Numbered from the stretch's first letter, positions 40,702-54,167 are shown. The stretch is DNA of 64,000 bases from Darksidea phi (GCA_030770425.1 JASJFT010000204.1:1-64000), one strand, 5' to 3'. A program made the numbers and translations. Notes: generated by a model not told the origin, from the sequence alone.

Positions 40702-41206
40702 GCATGCTAAAGCAACAGTACTTCTGACCGGGAAGATGCGTCTTTCGCTTTGCTGGCCTGGCTCCGTGGCTTCAACGCCGAGCTGAGCGAGGGAATAGGC
40801 ATCGCACCGGTACCCGCGCGTTGCGTGTCTGCTCTGCTTGTGGAGGGGAAGTTCTCGAGGGCCAAACAAACATGACGCCCGGAAGCGGTTACGGTGCTTT
40901 CTCGGCAGTCTCGACCTGCCGCCCAGCTGACTCAGCATACTGACTGACCCGGTCATTCTAGAAAATATATAGATCAATTCATGTGCAATTCTATAGAGCT
41001 ATAATTTTGATGTGAGATCGAAGGTTGAGCTAGAGACTCAGTTCATACTCGCAGATGGAGCCGTCAACAGCCTGTGGATATCCGTTGCGAAGCATAATGA
41101 AAAGCATCATATACAAATGACGAGCATTCATCCTGAGATGAATCCGGCTCGAAGCTGGTGCCGTACAATTTCCCAATCGCGCCGTCAAAATGTTTCCATG
41201 TTGGGA
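40702..41206. other. Intergenic between two minus-strand genes
   Basis: This 505-bp stretch holds the 3' end of the phosphogluconolactonase transcript and the promoter or leader of the next gene. Part of it (40,702-40,956) is open in frame with the downstream gene and could be an N-terminal extension, but it lacks a favourable start context. Confidence 0.45.
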
Positions 41207-41995
41207 CTAAAGGCTACCGCGACGTGCCGGGAAGGACACGCCCTCGACTGCCGGAGAGTCCACAAACCAACTGACCCTCTCTTCCGCCTGGGAGTTGATG
41301 AGCCCACAGGGAAGTTGGCGGCCCTCGTCCGTATCGAAGATTTGCTTCATGATGTCCTTTTTTCCTCCTCCTGTTGCAACAAAGGCTATCTTGATCCCGT
41401 GCGTTGCAACGGGCAGGGAAAGCGTGATGCGCTTCGGCGGAGGCTTCGGCGAGTCGAAAATGGGGAGGACCCAGGCTTCGCTTTCACGCAGAAGGGGAGA
41501 GCCGGGGAACAAGCTGCAAGTGTGGCCGTCGGGGCCGCAGCCAAGTAGCAGCAGGTCGAACATGGGCAGCCTCACGCTATCCCTCGCAGCGAAGACGCTA
41601 ACGAGGGTCTGCTCGTACTGGTCGGCCAGTTCTTGGACGTCATCAAGATATCTGACATCGATGGGGAAGACCTTGGGCTCGCCCAGGTCGGCGGATGCCT
41701 TGTCCAGAATCTCCTCCTTCACCAGCTTGTAATTGCTGTCTTGGTGGTCGAGCGGGACGGCGCGCTCGTCGGCGAAGAAGATCTCCCACTTGTCGAGCTG
41801 GACTTTGCCCTCGCCGCTGGTCTCCTTGAGGAGCGCCTGGCCAAGTACTTTTGGCAGCGATCCGCCGGACACGGCGACGCGGAAGACTTGGTGCCGGCTA
41901 AGCGCGCTGTTCTGTGCCTCGAGGACGTATGCACGTAGGCTTGCGGCGAGGTCGTCGACGCCCTGGAAGGCGTATAGGTTCGGCGGCTTGCCCAT
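41207..41995 (-). CDS. 6-phosphogluconolactonase
   Basis: A single exon gives 262 residues, close to yeast Sol3 (249). The enzyme hydrolyses 6-phosphogluconolactone to 6-phosphogluconate in the cytosolic oxidative pentose phosphate pathway, between glucose-6-phosphate dehydrogenase and 6-phosphogluconate dehydrogenase, a main NADPH source. Family motifs in order are VAVSGGSLPK near residue 45, WEIFFADERAVPLDHQDSNY near 75-95, and LLLLGCGPDGHTCSLFPGSP near 150-170. I chose the ATG at 41,995 because it lies in a CCACCAACATGGGC context and starts the family-like part (MGKPPNLYAF). The in-frame 70 residues upstream look like a leader. No targeting signal is visible, which fits the cytosol. Fungi usually have one to four paralogues, so I give no SOL number. 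Confidence 0.95.
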   Translation of the reverse strand: MGKPPNLYAFQGVDDLAASLRAYVLEAQNSALSRHQVFRVAVSGGSLPKVLGQALLKETSGEGKVQLDKWEIFFADERAVPLDHQDSNYKLVKEEILDKASADLGEPKVFPIDVRYLDDVQELADQYEQTLVSVFAARDSVRLPMFDLLLLGCGPDGHTCSLFPGSPLLRESEAWVLPIFDSPKPPPKRITLSLPVATHGIKIAFVATGGGKKDIMKQIFDTDEGRQLPCGLINSQAEERVSWFVDSPAVEGVSFPARRGSL

Positions 41996-44236
41996 GTTGG
42001 TGGCGGAAAGTTGGTACGACGGGGGTGCGAGCGATGGAGGGGCAGGACAGACGTTATGGTGGGGGGCAGTTTTGATTGCGCCCAGGCAGCCAGAAAAGAA
42101 ACCAAGGATAAGCAAGTGATGCGCTGACAGCTTCAAAGGTGAGATTGAGTATATGAGTATCGACGAGTTCGTTGTAGGCAGCGCAAGGTGTGCGCTGGGC
42201 TGCAATGCATTACCTCATGATGAAAGGCTGAACCACGGCGCCGGACCGTTTGTACCTTCGCACATCAACGCGCGACTTGACTATACTTGGAGGTTCATTC
42301 GCCTGCGCCTTTGAAAGCACACAGCATGCGAGCAGATGCGCAGCGCAAAAAGGATATGCACGAATTTATGAGTTTTGGGCATTTGCCTATGGCAGCGCAT
42401 GCCTTGCTCGCATGACCTGGCCGTTCCGCTGAGGGGGAGAATAACGCCCAACTGGCCGCCTCTTCCGGCAGAGGGGAGCTAAGCCAGATCCGGAGCTCAC
42501 GTGTTTGTGGATGCGGGCACCAACATCCATTGAAATGTTCCTACTGTGCTCAAGACCAGACATCGTTTGACCAGTACCCAACAAGCAGGAAAATACAATG
42601 CACGCAACTGGCCCAATCTGCCCGCGAAGGGAAGCAAACATTTCACGCATTACAGCCTTGCCTCTTCAGCCCCTACCAGCAAGCCCAACAAACCAGATGC
42701 GTTGCGCTACGAGTTGGGTCACCCTCAAACCATCCAAAGAATATGCTCACTCAAGTCTAGACGTGTCTCTGCTCGGCAACCTTGAAGTGTAGGTCGCACG
42801 CTGCATTGTCACCGCTTGTGACTGGTTCCCGTCACGGCCATTGCGCCTGGAGCGTCTAGCCGCAAGCCCCCAGGCCCAGGCCCAGGATACACACAGCAAC
42901 GGCGTTGTTGCGCCGTGGAGTAAGGCCGGCGCCTGGTATTCCCTCGGCCGTCAACAAGGCCGTGCCATTGGGGCTTGCAACGCCAATCCGAAGATACCCA
43001 ACTTATCAACGCGGGGTGCCGAACGGTGCGTAGCGATGTTACTGGGTCGAAAACCCGATCGAGTACTCCGAGCCTTCGAGGCGTATCCGAGGAGCATCTC
43101 CCATGCCTTCCGAACGGCATGAGAAAGGGGCGAAACGCGTCATCTCTCTGTGTCTATGAGCATCTGGACTTGCCGGGCCACGGAGCTGAGGTAAAAAGAA
43201 AATCCTAGTGGAGACACCGTTCCAGACAAGACTTGACCACGGTTCGGGCCGCTCAAACATAGCAACGTTCAGCGACAGGACCACAGCATCGAGTTGGCCC
43301 CGCGCTGCAACGAGGTCAGCACCGGAAGAACGTTATGTTGGTGAGGAGTGAGAAGGCGGAGTCATCAGCCGCGGGATGTCGGCGCCTTTTGGGCAACGGC
43401 TCATCTGGGGGTCCAAGCATTGGCGAACAGTCAGATGTTGCGCAAGCAGTGCGGCGCGGCTGTTTGCTGTTTGCTGTTTGCTGTTTGCTTTGCAACAGTG
43501 GTGTGCTTGAAGCGTGGAGCGGGGATGCGGTGCACACTGCACTTGGCAACGCTCGTCGCCCAGCGGTTTGCTAGGCCACGGTCAGCGAAACACCGGCAGA
43601 GACCGAAAGCGGCAGACATGGCATGGGGTTTTGAGCAAAGTGTGTCGAGCGCAGCAATCGCGATCAATCGCGATCAATCTCGATGAGGTTCCGCCGAGAG
43701 TGGCCGTGAATGGTCGGCCTTGCTGACTGCCGGGCGCTAGGACGTCGACGTGCGATCCGCCTACAAACGAAAGCCTGACGTATTCTCAGACGTCCCTTTG
43801 ACCGCCGGAGGCACAGCCTTTGCGCGTCCAGGCATTGCGGGGCTTGTCTTGGGCTGCCCAAGCAAACCCAGCTTCTAACTGGCCGACACTGTTGCAGCCT
43901 GTGCCCAGCCGGGTTGGCTTCGTGCCATGCAACCGTGTGCAGCAGCCAGCTATATCAGAGCTCGTGCCCGTGCCATGGAGATCCTCGTCCTGCCATTTCC
44001 AGAGGTGTGACACTCCGCTTGCAAAACGAAACACGCAGCATACCATCATCTCCGACTACACCTCTTCCGACCCAGTACCTTCCTCGCCTACTTGCTACTT
44101 CTCGCTCCCCATTTCGCTGGCGTACTATTCCACGGAGACGCCCTTGACAGCGCCTTCTTCGACGTACTCGGCAGACACAGACTCTGATCCAACCCACCCT
44201 CTTCTAGCCCTGCGACGCCTGTCGCGCGAGGACCAC
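41996..44236. other. Intergenic region between divergent genes
   Basis: A 2.2-kb region upstream of both the phosphogluconolactonase gene (minus) and the small Cys-rich gene (plus). It holds several short simple repeats, including (TGTTTGC)4 at 43,461-43,488 and CAGGCC/CCAGGC repeats near 42,870-42,888. Overlapping short open stretches on both strands look like shadows. Confidence 0.5.
43461..43488. repeat. (TGTTTGC)4 microsatellite
   Basis: Four exact 7-bp units, followed by a partial fifth (TTTGC). It lies in the intergenic region upstream of the small Cys-rich gene. Confidence 0.95.
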
Positions 44237-44494
44237 ATGCCGGCTTCTCCGGACGCCTCAAAGCTCCTCCAGCTGCAGACAGCCGCCGCCCACCCGCCTA
44301 CGGCCCAACCAATGCAGCATAGCAACAGCTCCTCATCCAACTCCTCCACCTCCAGCATGGGCTCAGACAGGTCCCCATCAACGCTCTGCTGCTGCCGATG
44401 CCGTCGCGAATCTGGCTTGGGAATGATTCAATTCGCCACCAACCTCTACTACTGTAGTCACTGCGCCAAAATGACGGGCTACTGCGCGGGCTGA
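44237..44494 (+). CDS. Small Cys-rich (CxxC) protein, 85 aa
   Basis: From the ATG at 44,237 the frame gives 85 residues (MPASPDASKLLQLQ to the stop). The first half is Ser/Pro-rich and disordered. The C-terminal 37 residues hold CCCRC at about residues 50-54 and YYCSHC at about 70-75, followed by Cys83 of the final YCAG. Pairs of Cys spaced two apart with about 20 residues between suggest a small zinc-binding ribbon. The frame stays open upstream to 43,820, so a longer product is possible, but that part looks like a leader. I do not recognise a named family. No signal peptide is visible, so it is not a typical secreted effector. Confidence rests on the compact Cys pattern rather than on length. 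Confidence 0.55.
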   Translation: MPASPDASKLLQLQTAAAHPPTAQPMQHSNSSSSNSSTSSMGSDRSPSTLCCCRCRRESGLGMIQFATNLYYCSHCAKMTGYCAG

Positions 44495-46294
44495 GTACGA
44501 CCATCATTGCATTTCGAGGTTACAAGAGCACGTTCTCAGCACACCGGGAGTCATACAAGACCCGCTAGCGATTGGCATCATCAAGCCTACTTTCCGCCAT
44601 TGACGGGCATTTTTTCCGCAAACGTGGACACTCCAGGGCTCACTGGATCCGCTATGTCTTAGCTATCTTCCCGATGATACGATTACATCGGCGCAAGTAC
44701 TTTGAATGGCTTGAAGAGGGATGAAGATTTATGATGTACAGGGTGAGGAGGGGTGAACGGCCATGAATTAGGAATCGGTCCGAGTTTTTAAATGCAAGGA
44801 AAGCGAGATGTGGACTAGGAAGCGCGGGATCGCCGACACATTTCTATGAAGCAGGCCTTCGCTCTAATTCTACGATGGCTACGATAGCTATTGAATATGA
44901 TACCCCTTTCTCAGTCTCGAATGTTTACTTTGCCTCCACCCTTCCACAAACAATATCACATCTTATCTACTCTTATCTCACTGCCCTTCTGTATTGACCA
45001 GTAGCCTTCGAAGTCACGCAAGCGCGCATATTGTCCCAGTGCCTATCTATCGCAAACGTGTAAATCACTGCCACGCAAGCAAAGACAACCGTTTGCATAA
45101 CCGGCGCATGCGGTAACGCGAATCACGTCCATGTCTCAGCTCAAACATCAAGCATCACCACCGCTGATCACATTCCCCACCACACCCAATCCCCACACCG
45201 TCATACATCGACTTTTCGTATCGCACACTCATAACCCGATCGATGTCTCCGCGATGATCTGGGCAACCATGCAGCTAGCAATAACGGGCAGCGATCGTCG
45301 AACCCCGTTCGGCAGAGTCATTCCGTACCCATTCAGCGCAAGGCTCTTGTTCGGGGGGCTTGTGACAGCAACGAGTTAAGATATTTTCTCATCTTGGTGT
45401 TGGGCGATGCTGTCGTGTTTGGGCGATACGGACCGATAATGCACTATCGAGAGTTTGTGCGCGTGGTTGCAGGCGTGTTTGGGATTGAGTTGGGCTGGTG
45501 GTCATTTTCCAGAGGGAGGTTCGGATAAAGCTGAGGCTGGCTCAAGGTATCTCCGCGGCACCATCGCATGTGCCAACATCCACCCTTAATCAAATCTCAC
45601 TTTCTCACGTTCCTGAAGCAACCCACCGGACACCGACCACCACCTCCACCACGCTCTACCCGCCGCTCCGGTAAATAACCATATCACACTACCCGCCCAC
45701 CTGGTGCTTCTCCGCCTGCCACGCGCACCAAGCTCTTGACCATCGACGATGCGTGGCCTCTTTCATCAATGATCGCCCATCAGGAAAGGGCTTGATACTG
45801 GCAAGGTTGCCATCTACTCACGCTGTTGAACCAGACCACGGGTCTTGGGTGAGCACGGGTGTGATCGAGTGGTGGGTCGTATTTGGCGTAGAGATCTTCG
45901 AAGCAGAAGCACATGGTTTGGTTTGTTACATGGTGAGGTAGTACGCATTTATGGAGCGAGTGGGTAGTATTGGAGTGACTCCGTGGGAGCGCTAATGGAG
46001 TTTCTGCTGGGTCGATGATCTCTTCCTGATATTCTTCGGAGTCGTCTCCGGTCGTTGGTTGTCGCGACGGTACAGGTATCCGAATGCTAGATCGCAAGCC
46101 GCTCTATTCCTCTTTTCCTCACCCAATTTGCGCAAGCTTTCACGCTTTTCTTTAGTTGGTGCAAATTTTCCGTCACCGTGTATATCTTTCGGGTCCATTC
46201 TTCCGATGCATCATCGCATATCACTTCAGGTCGTTGCCTGTCAATATTCAAAATCGCCTCATCGCCCGTGAGCATCCTACTGTGTACAACCCTA

Positions 46295-46401
46295 CAGCTC
46301 TATTATCGTGTATATGGTGTGGGTATAGCACCTCTACTGTATACAAACTTCTACCGTGTTTCGTGCAGACCTTACAAAAGAGACTCCCGCTGTGCAAATC
46401 C
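46295..46401. repeat. ~107-bp dispersed repeat, left copy
   Basis: It matches 46,841-46,946 from AGCTCTATTATCGTGTATA to CAAATCC. Differences are nearly all C/T or G/A, which suggests mild RIP. It lies in DNA of normal composition and is probably a remnant of a transposon. Confidence 0.75.
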
Positions 46402-46608
46402 CAAACAAATCATTTCAGATGAGCGAAAGAGATAAGTTACAACTATCTTCTTACCTTTCTTTTTCCCTGAGGAAAAGCTGCATTGCGCAACTATGCTCTT
46501 GTAGGGGAGTTTTTCTACTCTAATGATAAACTGCATACTTCTGAAGCCCCTGCACATGAAAAGAGTGGAACGCTTGACGTCGGCCCGTGGATCTTCTTAC
46601 CTTCCGGT

Positions 46609-46672
46609 GAGGAAGCTGGATGGGTATAAGAGATGGATATGAGGAAGCTGGCTGAGGATAAGAGATGGATGT
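46609..46672. repeat. Tandem repeat, two 32-bp units
   Basis: Two units, each starting GAGGAAGCTGG and ending AAGAGATGGAT plus two variable bases, stand between the two copies of the 107-bp repeat. Confidence 0.85.
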
Positions 46673-46840
46673 AGTGAGTGGGAGGCTGGTATCATCGCAG
46701 GCAATTTTTATACTGTGGGCGGTAGTATGGGTATACTAACTCATCGCTATCGCTGTTGGTCTCCCAACCGCCTCAATATTCGATGTTCGAAACATCACCT
46801 CGTCGGTATCTCACGATCGAGAGTACTATATACAGCTGTA

Positions 46841-46946
46841 TAGCTCTATTATCGTGTATAAGGTATAGGTATAGCACCTTTACTATGTACAAACTCCTAC
46901 CATGTTCCGTGCGGACCTTACAAAGAGACTCCCACTATACAAATCC
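46841..46946. repeat. ~106-bp dispersed repeat, right copy
   Basis: Partner of 46,295-46,401 in the same orientation, 546 bp apart. About ten of the differences are transitions in both directions, as expected when both copies mutate independently. Confidence 0.75.
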
Positions 46947-49900
46947 AACCCCAAAAAATCCTCTTACATTCCTGTTCCTCTCGCTGTATTCCTTCCTTTA
47001 TTGAGCTGAAGTTGAAAGCTTTATGGGTAACTCTTCAAAAGAAAGTCGGTCTAGCGAGCACTTCGCGGGAATGAATCGGACGTCCTGAGATGCTGAGATG
47101 GTGCATCTCCTCGCCACTAGACCTAATCCATGATATGCGGTCCGCCGAGCTGATCGAGATCACCAGAATCGCTATTGGCGTACCCAAGGGCTACCTCCGT
47201 GAACAGGGGGTAGAGGCAACGATGCACCGACGCGCCTGTGGCGACGCCGCCCTCCGGTTACGTGGCTGCGATGGAAGATATGGGGCTGTAGATCGATATA
47301 CAGCGGCCCCGCGGATACTCGTAGGGTCGCGAGATAGAGGTAAGTGATATCGCAGGTTAAGGAGGTAAGTTAGCTATGTAGATAGGTAGAGCGATCGATA
47401 AGACTATGGAGGACGGAGGATAGAGTATAACGCTCCGCCGATAAAGATCTTACTCTAGGACGTTAAGTAAGTCGCCAGTCATATTTCCTACTCCTGAGTC
47501 TAGTAGACTACCGTTGATACTACTCAGTATTATAGTATACGCCATGTCCTCTCATAAGGCTCGGACCGTTGCTCGCGACATGCGGTACGACCTCTTTTAT
47601 AGTAACAACAACTTTCTTATGTCATCTTTTTAGGTTATTCCGCGAGTTTGACGACGCGATGACCGCTACTCGTTCGATATGCGGCCCTCCCTACGCTCCG
47701 TCTCCTTGGATACACTACCCAAATAAACATTATTATTACTCTCTATTATTTTCTGGGAGTACTTTATCTCGGGGGTGCGTAGCAACACCGTACCCCAACG
47801 TAGTAAAAAATGAGTTTTTCATGCAAACACAGGACGTAGTTTGAAGGTACAAACCGCATCCCAATCGCAAGACAGCCGAGTCTTTAGTATCTTAACAACC
47901 CAAAAATGAATGTGCGGCTTCCGCCAATGACGAGCCAAAACTGATAATTGTTTAGGGCGCACAGAAGGCCTTTCAATTTCGCGCTCGCTACCTAGCAGTG
48001 GCACATATGTTTTGCAAAGCAACCACAAGAAGATAGGTACTAGTACCCTCTAGACAAGCTTTGTCGACTTCGTAACCCGACCTCTAGAGAACTTCTCCAC
48101 AACAGATGGGGAAGCGGCCCATGAACTGAAGAGGCTCTCTATCGACATATCCTGTCGGCCGAGACTGTCGTGCCCTCTTTGATGAAGTGCCTTGCCATTC
48201 GCCGCCCAATGATATCTACCTTTTGCCGACTATCACTGTCCAATGGCGCTTTCGTACGAAAATACTTAAAGCGCTCCACAAGGCTCGTATTTCATGTGGT
48301 TCTAGAGATAAGTTCCGGAATGATTTCCTCATTTCTTTACCGTTTCCTACTTTCACTCCCTCTTCTTCCTTCCGCATCTCTTCCAGCTCTGTGTTGCACT
48401 TCCAGTTTTGTTGGGTTCGCTAAAGTCGAAGACTGAGGCAAAACATGGCTGGAATTGACTAGCATGTAAACGAAGCACCTCGCGCACACCAAACATTTTA
48501 ACAAGGTTCAAGCAACCTCGTTGGGCGCTATACCTAGACTATTGTCACGCCATCGAACGGCATCGGTCCTACCGTACGCAACGCTATTCCCGTCCAATCA
48601 TATGCACCTACTACAGCTTGTAACGCCTCACATGCGTACGACGGTGAGGTGCTTCGTGCAGCACAGTGCGGCACAATGCGACCCAGATTCATGGACGCCT
48701 CTCCTGTAAGCGATAGCATCTGAAGTGTAGGCAACCAAGGCCACACCTTCAGCGCCCCAAAACCAGGACTGCACCCAAAGACGTTCATGGCATCCGCTGC
48801 TCTCATTTCTCTCCGAGATTTTGGGTCGGAATTTATTAGCTTTATTTATCCAACATCGTCCAAGATAGGATCACACTGCGATCCTGAATTTCACAAGCCT
48901 CGCGCGAGGTAATTATCATCCAATCGTTTCGGAGAGCCTAGCCCAGACAATCCATGTTTCTGGGTCCACAGGCATTAGCTCTAGTCTATACCTGCTGCGC
49001 GAGATACAAGGACGTACATTCACATGCGAAAGCCGTCGAAAGGGCCAGACTCGTTTTATACCGGAAAGTCTGAACCACGGATCGATTTCTTGCGCAGATG
49101 ACCGCGACTTTGGCCGTCTCTTGTTGGATGCCCCGGTCTAGGCTGTCCACCGCCATCGGCGCCGAAGCCGCGAACACTGACTCATGAGCAGACCCACTTA
49201 CGAGACCGCGCATACAGCATCAATGTGATCGTTGAAGGTGCGGCATCTTCCATCCGCCGGCGTCCCGAGCCCTTGTGCTTCGCGACAAGGTGAGCCTTGT
49301 CTGCGATGGGGTAGATAAGGTTGGTTTCACTTCGTTTATCTCCACCGGTGCAACAGGGTCGCGCTACACAACGCCTGGATCAACGGTTTGCAGCTAGATT
49401 GGCATCTAGGCGGTAGCCTCAGGTGTCTAATAGAATCGGGCTGAGCTTGGTTCTCGGAGAAAGCGGTACACTAAGAATCGTGGTTGGCGTTCTTATTGGA
49501 AAGTGGTGGAGAACGCACATCACCATCCACCTCGTCAAGATCAATATGGCTAAGAGAGGGTGAAAAAACCTGTTCTTCGTAACAACACCTTGCTAACACT
49601 AATATAGTGATCCAGAGTGGGACATCCAAGAAGCCACACCAACCCCACCAAGCATGACTAGCATCCACACCTCAAGTCCTGCATCCTGTGCCGCCCCCAC
49701 CATCATCAGCAGCAGCGAGCTGCAGCACATCCCTGTTGATAGCTCGCTAGTCGTCTCATCCTCCCGTAGCCTAGCCGGCGGCACAATAATCGGCCCATCC
49801 CCACCCTCGGCCCACACCCAATAGTATCCACATCCGCTACGTTGTTCTTCTTCGGGGTAGGCTGTCCACAATAGGAACGGTTAAAGACTGGCTTCAACTC

Positions 49901-52223
49901 AATCGATTCGAGGGGATTATGTAGCTGATGTAATGAAGAGTTATGGAAACCAGTGCGCACAGCAATTTTTATGCGCGGTGGTACGATACAACAGAGTCGA
50001 TTCACGCTTAAAATTTCCTATTCCGTAAGTCAGAATCCAAAGTCTGGTTGTTGAGAAGCGCCGTCGTGTAGTCGGTGTTTCCGTGTGGTTGACCACCAAG
50101 TCATCCATGGATCGTGAGCTGCAACGCTAAAATGCAAGACACTACCCCGCCCGCTACAGAAGCGGTTCACGCGATCGTTACGAGGTCGTACGGGGAGGAC
50201 CGGCTTGTCGGTAGTAGGGGTGGGCTGGATTGTTCCATATTGCAGATCCGTTTGTGGCGTCGAAGACGTGCTCGCCTGCAGCACTTGTACCGGAGATTGC
50301 AGGCGCCCTAGCCTATAAACGTGCTACTAGTTTCTGGGACCCGATGGTCTGCCTGCGAGCTTGTGCAGACGCCGTCTTCTCTTGGCCAGGCTAAGGTATG
50401 TTGTGTTGGTTGTTAGGTCGAGGGCGATGATCATTCCTGAAGACTGGGAGCATGTGCGGTTCTAACCCGAATCGATTGTAGTGTTGTCAAAGAGTAAGGT
50501 AACTATGCGTGTCTACCTTTCCGTAAGAAAACGTGCATCAGGCTGGTAGCAGGAATCTGGTTTGTCGAAGTGCAAAGGGTGGTTGTGCATTTCGTGGCTG
50601 AGCAGGTTGCTGAGCTTTGCCGCATCGAGATGACCTAGTTCTTACTCTCACTCTCACCGAATTACTGAAATAGATATTATACCATGCTTCCTTCCCCTAG
50701 CCTTTCTCCAGCAGGCTGTAGCCAGTAGATAAACTAATTCGATCGATGAACCCTAATCGAAGAGCTCTTTGCACTTGATATGTTATCGTCTTGAGCATGC
50801 CTTCGATGGCCCATGGGGGAAATTGAGGCGAAGTTGAAGGCTGTGAGACTGCATTCGAGGGTGTGATAGGCTATCATATGGGCTAGTCGCAGTTGTTGGT
50901 AAGGTGCAATTTCTGAAAGCCCCTGTGTAACGATTGTGAATTTGCTATAGAGCTAAGCACTGCATATTTCGAAATGTGCCGGGGTCATACAGATCCCAGC
51001 ATTTTTGAGTCGGTGTTCTAATTGTACTACCTCCTTACGAAACCGACATAGAAATTAGGATACAAATTGCGCTAACGATCGTGACGCAACGGTGGCATCG
51101 AGTATATCACATAAGATTATCAGCCTATCAAAATGTACGGTCTATTCGATTGAACCGGTATGGACATATAAAACGTGTCCTAGATCATAACTTTATACAT
51201 TAAGCGTAAGTGGTGAAAGGCTGAATCTGTATTTCAAGCCTCCCTACATTGCAGATAGTGAGAAGAAATCGAACGCAAACCAAGACATATGTCGAGAATG
51301 GGTCGGTGGGGCTATTTGGCTTGCGATGTTGCGCAAACGCGTAGAGCCACAGTGTGCTAGTAAGTATAGAGCAATGATATGGAAACAACGTCTAGCGAGG
51401 AATGTCACAAGGCTAGGGATAATGCCGTCTTCAGATCCGTAAGATGACAAAGTGGACGATGTTGCACTGGAGCGAAAGTTTAACCCCACATTGAAAGTTC
51501 CTAGAAGCTTGTTTGGGGCCTTAGAAATGCTACCGTTCAGATATCTGTTATCATTCGTGGCGTACCGTATTTTACAGTACATGTGCTGTGATATGGACCA
51601 GCTTTTCCCCAAAAGAACAATCCAAGTCCACGCGGATGTAGATAGTCCGATCGAAAGTCTAAGAGGAGCTGTGGCTGATGAAGTTGACTTGACTGTAACA
51701 TAGTGTAAACATGTGTCCATGAGGACCCGGGGGAGCGGCGGTATCCAGAGGCTCGACGTTTCCTGGCATATGCCTACCCGGTATTCGACAATGCGGAACA
51801 AGTCAAGTATTTCGAGGAATGCAGGTAAGTGTAGTTCGTTGCCTTTATATAGAGGTTGGGAAGCGTAGAACGAAGTAGGAAGCTAGGAGGTAGACGAGAG
51901 AGAAGTGACAGCCGGAGATTCGGGTGCGTAAGGATATTGCGAGTGGCCTGCTCACTGGCACACCTGGCCCATCGTTCTTACTTTTACCCTAGTAGTCACG
52001 GTAGAAAATATTAGGAAATAAGAAGCGAGGTTGGGGTGAAGTTGTAGGGAAACTTCAATGTTGGGTTGACGGGTGCACACACCATCTCACGTGATATACA
52101 CTTAGTCAGCATATATCTCGGCAAGAACGCGCTCGCGCCTCGTCTTCGAACCTCGCGCTGAGTTTCTCCAACATCTCCCATACAACCTGTTTACTACATC
52201 TTTGCGCGGCATTGATATTCGAA

Positions 52224-54167
52224 ATGTGGGCTCTCTCTGATTGAAGTAAGATGCTCGATTTGACAGCTAATCGTTTGACAGGGAGGCCTTCAACGACACG
52301 TACCTAAATCTCTCCAAGAAGCACGGCGTCACGCGATTTGCAGAATCAGGCTGGGGTTGGAAGCCCTCAGGTGGCGGCGAAGGGACGTACACACTCGATC
52401 ACGAGCAGATAGTGTCTGCGCAGTGGAGTCGGGCAGCTCGGGGCTATGAAGTCAAGGTGCTCTCCAGGAATGACGGCATCATTCAGCTGGATGGCTTCAA
52501 GCAAGAGGTAGGTGGCGAGTTTGCTTCTGGAGCTTTGCATAGGTTGAGGGAAGTCATACGAACATGGGCTGACGGCAATAGGACTTCGACAGGATAAGCA
52601 AGCTCTTCAAAGTCTGGTATGGCATAAACTTGGAGAACCGCGAGCACGCCTTGCGGGGCTGGAACTGGGGCAAGGCCGACTTCGGTAAGGCGGAGCTTTC
52701 CTTCAACGTGGCTAACCGCCCCGCCTTCGAAATCCCCTATACCGAAATCTCGAACACAAATCTCGCAGGCAAGAACGAGGTGGCGGTAGACTTCTCTCTC
52801 CCGGCCGACGGCGACACGGGTACAAACGGGGCACTCGGAGGGGCGCGGTTTCACGGAAAGAAGTCTGCAGGTGCGAAAGACCAGCTAGTCGAGATGCGCT
52901 TCTACATACCCGGTGTGGCGTCTAAGAAGGAGAAGAACGCCGACGGAGAGGAAGGCTCGGATGGTGAAGAGGGCGAGGAGCAGAATGCAGCCAATCTCTT
53001 CTACGAGACGCTCATAGAAAAGGCCGAGATTGGCGAGGTTGCGGGCGACACATATGCCACCTTCCTCGACATTCTGCACTTGACTCCTCGTGGTCGCTTC
53101 GATATCGACATGTACGAGAGCTCGTTCCGGTTGCGCGGCAAGACATACGACTACAAGATCCAGTTCGACCATGTCAAGAAGTTCATGGTCCTTCCGAAGC
53201 CTGATGACATGCACACCCTCATTACTGTTGGACTCGATCCCCCGCTGCGCCAGGGCCAAACCCGGTATCCGTTCCTTGTCATGCAGTTCAAGCGCGACGA
53301 GGAAGTCAATCTTGACCTGAACATGAAAGACGAGCTGCTTGAGACCAAGTACAAGGACAAACTGCAGTCGCATTACGAAGCTCCTATTTCCGTCGTCGTC
53401 TCCGACATCTTCCGAGGCCTCACCGGAAAGCGCATCACAAAGCCATCGAAAGACTTTACTAGTCATCATGAGCAGTCTGGCGTCAAGTGCTCGATTAAGG
53501 CTAACGAAGGCCACCTGTTCTGTTTGGACAAAGCCTTCATGTTCGTACCCAAGCCAGCTACATACATCAGTATGGACAACATCGCTTCAGTTACCATGTC
53601 CCGTGTGGGAGGCGCCATGGCTGCAAGTCGAACATTTGACATCACTTTTACGATGAAGGCTGGGATGGCGGACCATCAATTCTCCAACATTAACCGGTAA
53701 GTTGCACGAGCCAAGGTTTTCCGTGCACGCTAATTCGTGGTCTAGTGAGGAGCAGCAGCCACTCGAGAACTTTTTCCGGGCCAAGAAGATCAAGACGAAG
53801 AATGAGATGGCAGATGATGTAAGCCTGCCTCCCCGCGCTTTCACAAGATGATACTGACGCGACATTTCCCTAGTCCGGAGCGATTCTTGCGGCAGCCCTC
53901 CAAGACGACGACCTCGCCTCTAGTGACGGCGAGGCGGCGAATCGTGGAAGCGCAGACGAAGACGATGAGAGCATCGATGAGGATTTCCATGCCGAGTCAG
54001 AGTCTGAAGTGGGCGAGGAATTTGACGAGAATCATGAAAGCGAGGGCAGCGACGAAGAGATGGCGGACGCGGAAGGCGATGGCGATGGCGATGGCGACAG
54101 CGATGCCCCGGACGAGCCAGCGCTTCTCGTGGAACGCCCGAAGAAAAAGCAGAAGGTATCGAAATGA
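52224..54167 (+). CDS. POB3: FACT complex subunit Pob3 (SSRP1 homologue)
   Basis: Exons 52,224-52,225, 52,282-52,507, 52,582-53,696, 53,746-53,818 and 53,874-54,167 encode 569 residues (yeast Pob3 552). With Spt16 it forms FACT, the nuclear histone chaperone that opens and rebuilds nucleosomes during transcription and replication. The N-terminal PH-like dimerisation domain (MEAFNDTYLNLSKKHG, then SGWGWKPSGGG) covers about 1-110; the middle double-PH domain covers about 200-470 and ends REEQQPLENFFRAKKIKTKN. The acidic Asp/Glu-rich tail (about 475-560) closes with PKKKQKVSK. There is no HMG box, as in other fungal Pob3 proteins. The start codon is split: AT at 52,224-52,225, an intron from GTGGGC to TTGACAG, then G at 52,282. 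No in-frame ATG precedes the first conserved residue in exon 2, since an in-frame TAA stands at 52,268. Confidence 0.95.

Larger units (their letters stand above)
44495..52223. other. 7.7-kb stretch without a supportable gene
   Basis: Open stretches are short and overlap on both strands. The longest (51,244-51,801, minus, 185 codons, starting at TTG) has no recognisable domain. Another at 49,599-49,871 (minus, TTG start) has a Leu/Met/Val-rich hydrophobic tail and could be a fragment. Around 46.2-47.0 kb there are short repeat pairs with transition-type differences, so decayed transposon sequence is likely there. The last kilobase should include the promoter of the Pob3 gene. Confidence 0.45.
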